Shown here: one piece after another, positions 5,570 to 8,413 of the stretch | Position numbering within the stretch: the stretch's first letter is position 1 | Layout of the letters: every line of letters begins with the position of its first letter | NCBI GenBank assembly: GCA_029863355.1 | Contig: JAOTVO010000106.1 | Span: forward strand, 1 to 8,413 | From: Candidatus Krumholzibacteriia bacterium | GTDB lineage: Bacteria > Krumholzibacteriota > Krumholzibacteria > WVZY01 > JAKEHA01 | Length of the DNA: 8,413 nucleotides | Direction: 5' to 3' | The notes under the pieces: model-generated | Told to the model about the DNA's origin: nothing | Database searches by the model: none | The model's input: only the letters and a program-made list of their open reading frames with translations | Position numbers and translations under genes: made by a program

Positions 5570-6622
5570 ATGAAGAAATTTGTAAAGCACCGCGAACTCC
5601 TGTTCTCGACCCTGTCCGAGATCACCAGCCTCATCGTCGCCGGCAACGACAAGAAGCTGATTTTCGAGCGTCTGCTCGATTGCTCGCTCATCGTCCTCGA
5701 CGCCGAGCGCGTCTACCTGCTGGAACTGGAGCGCGACTCCGTGGTCAAGTACTCGAAGTCCCGGCAGAGCGGCGGGGAACAGCTCCGCGTCGAGGTCCTG
5801 CGCGACTCGTCGGTGGTCCGCGACTGGATGCTGCGCGAAGGCGGCGCCAAGGAGCGGTTCCAGCGCGGCGGGGAGCTGGCCTTCGACCTGCCGATCCTGA
5901 CCAACCGCTACCTCCAGGAAGCGGACTCCAGCGGCGTGATCATCTCGGCGCCCCTGGTGGCCAAGAAATCGATGTTCGGGCTCCTGGTGGCGCTGCACCA
6001 CGACGACGGCCAGCTCTACACCCAGGAGGATATCCAGCTCGTCACCGTCCTGGCCAACCACGCGGCCATCGCCGTGGAAAACGCGTTGCTCTACCAGAAG
6101 CTCGAGCGCGAGGCGGTGACGGACGGCCTGACCTCCGTGTTCAACTACCGCTTTCTGATCTCCTCGCTCGAGACTGAGATCAAGCGCGCCCGCCGCTTCA
6201 AGCAGTCCTTCTCGTTCGTCATGCTCGACGTCGACAACCTCAAAACGTACAACGACCGCCACGGTCACCTCGGCGGCAGCCAGGCCCTGAAGGAGATCGC
6301 CACGATCATCAAGGCCAGCTGCCGGGAGATCGACCTGGTGAGCAAGTATGGGGGCGACGAATTCGGCATCCTTCTGCCGCAGACCGGACTCACCGGCGCA
6401 GAAAGGGTCACCCGGCGCGTCGTCGAGGCCGTGGGCCGCCACCGCTTCGACAGCGAGAGCACCGGGCTGCTCACCTGCAGTGCAGGCATCTCCACTTTCC
6501 CGCGCGACGGTCAGACCGTGCGCGAACTCATCTCCGCCGCCGATAAGGCGCTCTTCCAGGCGAAGCGGTCGGGCAAGAACTCGGTCCTCACGACCGAGGA
6601 CCTGATCGGGGAAATCGCTTGA
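5570..6622 (+). CDS. GAF-GGDEF cyclic dinucleotide synthase, candidate Hypr (cGAMP-producing) variant
   Basis: A soluble 350-residue protein with no membrane segment or signal peptide: an N-terminal GAF-like sensor (about 10-170), a linker helix ending LYQKLEREAVTDGLT, then a GGDEF domain (about 184-340). GGDEF domains join two nucleoside triphosphates into a cyclic dinucleotide. It aligns without gaps to PleD: metal ligand Asp220, base-contacting Asn228, inhibitory-site motif REID (252-255), and YGGDEF with GGDEF at 261-265. The enzyme therefore looks active and feedback-inhibited. The key oddity is Ser237 (in GHLGGSQAL), where PleD has Asp344 reading guanine. Ser at this place defines Hypr GGDEFs such as Geobacter GacA, which make 3',3'-cGAMP. 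ATG 5570 is the only sensible start, since TAA at 5558 blocks the frame. No good ribosome site is visible, but the early codons are A/T-rich. A sigma-54 promoter lies upstream. Canonical c-di-GMP synthesis remains possible. Confidence 0.93.
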   Translation: MKKFVKHRELLFSTLSEITSLIVAGNDKKLIFERLLDCSLIVLDAERVYLLELERDSVVKYSKSRQSGGEQLRVEVLRDSSVVRDWMLREGGAKERFQRGGELAFDLPILTNRYLQEADSSGVIISAPLVAKKSMFGLLVALHHDDGQLYTQEDIQLVTVLANHAAIAVENALLYQKLEREAVTDGLTSVFNYRFLISSLETEIKRARRFKQSFSFVMLDVDNLKTYNDRHGHLGGSQALKEIATIIKASCREIDLVSKYGGDEFGILLPQTGLTGAERVTRRVVEAVGRHRFDSESTGLLTCSAGISTFPRDGQTVRELISAADKALFQAKRSGKNSVLTTEDLIGEIA

Positions 6623-6629
6623 CGCACGC

Positions 6630-6662
6630 CGGGCCCGGGGCAAATCGGTTCTTGCCGGCCCG
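6630..6662 (+). terminator. Hairpin after the GGDEF gene, possible terminator or attenuator
   Basis: CGGGCC (6630-6635) pairs with GGCCCG (6657-6662), and stacked inside it GGCAA (6639-6643) pairs with TTGCC (6652-6656), with an 8-base loop and a 3-base bulge (6636-6638) on one side. That makes 11 base pairs, beginning 8 bases after the stop codon. No U tract follows, so it is not a classical intrinsic terminator. It may slow polymerase, protect the 3' end, or act with Rho. Confidence 0.35.
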
Positions 6663-6686
6663 CCGCCCACCGTATAGGCTATAGCC
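6652..6686 (+). promoter_or_regulatory. Possible sigma-70 promoter and operator-like palindrome
   Basis: TTGCCG (6652-6657) resembles a -35 box. TAGGCT (6675-6680, 17-base spacing) or TATAGG (6673-6678, 15-base spacing) could be the -10. The perfect 10-base palindrome GGCTATAGCC (6677-6686) overlaps this -10 area and would suit a dimeric regulator. Each box is only a partial match, and the -35 falls in the right arm of the hairpin, so this is tentative. Confidence 0.3.
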
Positions 6687-6695
6687 GTTTCGAAG

Positions 6696-6701
6696 AAGGA
6701 G
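6696..6701 (+). promoter_or_regulatory. Strong ribosome binding site of the nucleotide-sugar dehydrogenase
   Basis: AAGGAG lies four bases before the ATG at 6706. It is the strongest Shine-Dalgarno match among the complete genes here and implies efficient translation. Confidence 0.75.
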
Positions 6702-6705
6702 TTGT

Positions 6706-8001
6706 ATGTCGCTGATCGAGAAAATCCGCCGTAGGGATGCTTCTCTGGCCGTGATCGGCCTGGGCTATGTCGGCCTGCCCCTCCTGGTCGAATTCGCCCG
6801 GGCCGGGTTCCGCACCGTGGGCATAGACATCGACGCGGACAAGGTGCGGCGGGTGAACGCGGGCGAAAGCTACGTCGGCGACGTACCCGCCGCGGTGCTG
6901 GGCGAGGCGGTGGCCAGCGGCCGGCTGCGCGCGACGACGGATTTCTCGGTGCTCGCGCAGGCGGACACGGTCAACATCTGCGTGCCCACCCCGTTGCGCA
7001 AGACGCGCGACCCGGACATTTCCTACATCGTGGCGTGCGTCGAGGAGATCGCCAAGTACCTGCACGATCCGCAGCTCGTCATTCTCGAGTCGACCACCTA
7101 CCCGGGGACCACCGAGGAAGTCATCCAGCCCATGCTCGAGGCGGGTGGCTATCGCACGGGCGAGAACTTCTTCCTGGCCTTCTCGCCGGAGCGCGTGGAC
7201 CCGGGCAACGCCAAATTCAACACCAAGAACATACCGAAGGTGGTGGGCGGGATTACGCCGGCGTGCACGGAAGTCGCCGCCGCCCTCTACGCCAGCACGC
7301 TGGCCGAGGTGGTGTCGGTCAGCTCGGCCCGGGTGGCGGAGACGGTGAAACTCCTCGAGAACACCTTCCGCAGCGTCAACATTGGCCTGGTCAACGAGAT
7401 CGCGCTCATGTGCGGCAAGATGGAGATCGACGTGTGGGAAGTGATCGCGGCGGCGGCGACGAAGCCTTTCGGGTTCATGGCGTTCTACCCCGGACCGGGT
7501 CTGGGCGGGCACTGCATCCCCATCGATCCGTTCTACCTGTCCTGGAAGGCCAAGCTGGCCGGGTTCGAGGCCCGCTTCATCGAGCTGGCCGGCCAGATCA
7601 ACGGCTCGATGCCCGAGTACGTCGTGACCAAGGTTGCCGACACCCTGAACAGTCTGCGCAAGAGCGTCAACGGCTCCCGCGTGCTCGTCGTCGGCGTGTC
7701 CTACAAGGCCGACATCGACGACATCCGTGAGTCTCCGGCGCTGGACATCATCCGCCTCCTGCGCAAGCACGGCGCCGAGGTGGTGTTCCACGACCGGCTG
7801 GTGGACCCCGAGCACGCGGAGCTCGAGGGCACGCGGTACGTGGACCTCAAACCGGAGACGGCGCGCGCCTGCGACTGCGCCGTGGTAGTGACGGGGCACT
7901 CGGGGGTCGATTACCAAGTGCTGCTCGAGAACGCCCCCGCGGTGGTGGATACGCGCAACGTCTACAGTGGCGTGCGCTCACCGAAGATCGTCAAGCTCTA
8001 G
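6706..8001 (+). CDS. wbpA: Nucleotide-sugar dehydrogenase, probably UDP-N-acetylglucosamine 6-dehydrogenase (WbpA type)
   Basis: This is an NAD-dependent four-electron oxidoreductase of the UDP-glucose/GDP-mannose dehydrogenase family. It oxidises C6 of a UDP-sugar to a uronate in the cytoplasm. The 431-residue length matches WbpA. The N-terminal Rossmann domain has VIGLGYVGLPL (GxGxxG at 18-23) and Asp41 for the NAD ribose. SPERVDPG lies at 160-167, and the catalytic Lys215 and Asn219 in AETVKLLENTFR. The active-site Cys270 lies in GPGLGGHCIPIDPFYLSWKA. The C-terminal UDP-binding domain begins near RVLVVGVSYKADIDDIRESPA. The FYPGPGLGGHCIPIDPFYL wording is typical of UDP-GlcNAc/UDP-HexNAc dehydrogenases, less so of UDP-glucose enzymes, but the substrate is inferred. 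It is followed after 21 bases by a WbpP/TviC-like epimerase, which supports a UDP-GlcNAcA to UDP-GalNAcA route for a surface polysaccharide. Confidence 0.9.
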   Translation: MSLIEKIRRRDASLAVIGLGYVGLPLLVEFARAGFRTVGIDIDADKVRRVNAGESYVGDVPAAVLGEAVASGRLRATTDFSVLAQADTVNICVPTPLRKTRDPDISYIVACVEEIAKYLHDPQLVILESTTYPGTTEEVIQPMLEAGGYRTGENFFLAFSPERVDPGNAKFNTKNIPKVVGGITPACTEVAAALYASTLAEVVSVSSARVAETVKLLENTFRSVNIGLVNEIALMCGKMEIDVWEVIAAAATKPFGFMAFYPGPGLGGHCIPIDPFYLSWKAKLAGFEARFIELAGQINGSMPEYVVTKVADTLNSLRKSVNGSRVLVVGVSYKADIDDIRESPALDIIRLLRKHGAEVVFHDRLVDPEHAELEGTRYVDLKPETARACDCAVVVTGHSGVDYQVLLENAPAVVDTRNVYSGVRSPKIVKL

Positions 8002-8022
8002 AGCGGAGGAGAGAGCGAAGGA

Positions 8023-8413
8023 ATGGCCACGTACCTGGTGACCGGCGGCGCGGGCTTCATCGGCTCGAACCTCGTCGACGCCCTGCTCGCGCGCGGCGAG
8101 CGGGTGCGCGTGCTGGACAATTTCGCGACCGGGCGGGAGGAGAACGTGCGGGACTTCGGCGACCGGATCGAGCTGCTGCGCGGAGACATCCGCGACGAGG
8201 CCGCCGTGGATCGCAGCGTGGCCGGCGCGGACTACGTGCTGCACCAGGCCGCACTGGCATCGGTGCCGCGGTCGATCGCGGACCCGACCTCGAACAACGA
8301 GGTGAACGTGCAGGGCACGCTCAACCTGCTGCAGGCGGCGGTTCGCCACGGGGTCGCGCGTTTCGTGTATGCCTCGTCCTCTTCGGTCTACGGGGACAGC
8401 GAGCAGTTGCCCA
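8023..8413 (+). CDS. wbpP: NAD-dependent sugar epimerase, WbpP/TviC-like (N-terminal part, cut by window end)
   Basis: The first 130 codons of an extended short-chain dehydrogenase/reductase that interconverts GlcNAc- and GalNAc-type UDP-sugars (or their uronates) at C4. NAD binding is shown by VTGGAGFIGSN (TGGxGFIG at 7-14), Asp32-Asn33 in VLDNFATG, Asp55 in LRGDIRD, and HQAALASVPRSIADP (74-88), a segment very like that of Pseudomonas WbpP. The catalytic Ser region FVYASSSSVYGD (114-125) is present; the YxxxK pair lies beyond the edge. The purine-rich stretch GGAGGAGAG (8005-8013) upstream supplies the ribosome site, and the ATG directly begins the Rossmann strand. It is cotranscribed with the dehydrogenase across a 21-base gap. 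A dTDP-glucose or UDP-glucose epimerase/dehydratase is less likely, because of the SVPRS motif and the neighbour. Confidence 0.85.
   Translation, partial: MATYLVTGGAGFIGSNLVDALLARGERVRVLDNFATGREENVRDFGDRIELLRGDIRDEAAVDRSVAGADYVLHQAALASVPRSIADPTSNNEVNVQGTLNLLQAAVRHGVARFVYASSSSVYGDSEQLP

Noticed and set aside
6634..6655. GGGGCAAAT segment as part of a GEMM (cyclic-dinucleotide) riboswitch before the dehydrogenase
   Set aside because: Only a few bases resemble the motif; the paired helices and tetraloop-receptor elements of GEMM are absent, and the 83-base gap is tight for the fold.
6679..7917. Minus-strand 412-residue frame opposite the dehydrogenase
   Set aside because: It is rich in His, Arg, Asp and Val with no recognisable domain, and arises from GC-rich codon bias opposite a clear conserved gene.

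Overview
The window is GC-rich bacterial chromosomal DNA. Eight protein genes, whole or partial, and one tRNA all lie on the + strand. The order dxs-nadK-recN, a CCA-encoding tRNA, a near-consensus sigma-54 promoter and an unusual GGDEF enzyme suggest a lineage from the former Deltaproteobacteria (Myxococcota, Desulfobacterota, Bdellovibrionota or relatives). Acidobacteriota cannot be excluded. This placement is inferred from gene content and was not computed. I see no mobile elements, CRISPR arrays or signs of recent transfer.

Left half (1-4853): the C-terminal part of a DUF212/YuiD-like membrane protein runs in from the left edge. It is followed, with gaps of 13-20 bases, by dxs (isoprenoid precursor synthesis), nadK (NADP supply) and recN (double-strand-break repair), probably one transcription unit. 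recN has substitutions in several ATPase motifs. Its stop codon lies inside a tRNA-Arg(CCG) gene, so the two genes overlap by 10 bases.

Middle (4854-5569): two small, tightly coupled, unrecognised membrane-protein genes follow the tRNA. A 149-base gap comes next, carrying a strong sigma-54 (-24/-12) promoter match.

Right half (5570-8413): the sigma-54 site precedes a soluble GAF-GGDEF protein. Its catalytic residues and product-inhibition site are intact, but the guanine-recognising Asp of canonical diguanylate cyclases is Ser. That is the hallmark of the Hypr GGDEF enzymes that make 3',3'-cGAMP. A hairpin and a promoter/operator-like segment follow, then a WbpA-type UDP-GlcNAc 6-dehydrogenase and the start of a WbpP/TviC-type UDP-HexNAc(A) 4-epimerase, cut by the right edge. 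These two would supply UDP-GlcNAcA/UDP-GalNAcA for a surface polysaccharide. The most interesting hypothesis is a sigma-54-controlled cyclic-dinucleotide synthase, possibly a cGAMP synthase, at the head of a surface-polysaccharide locus.
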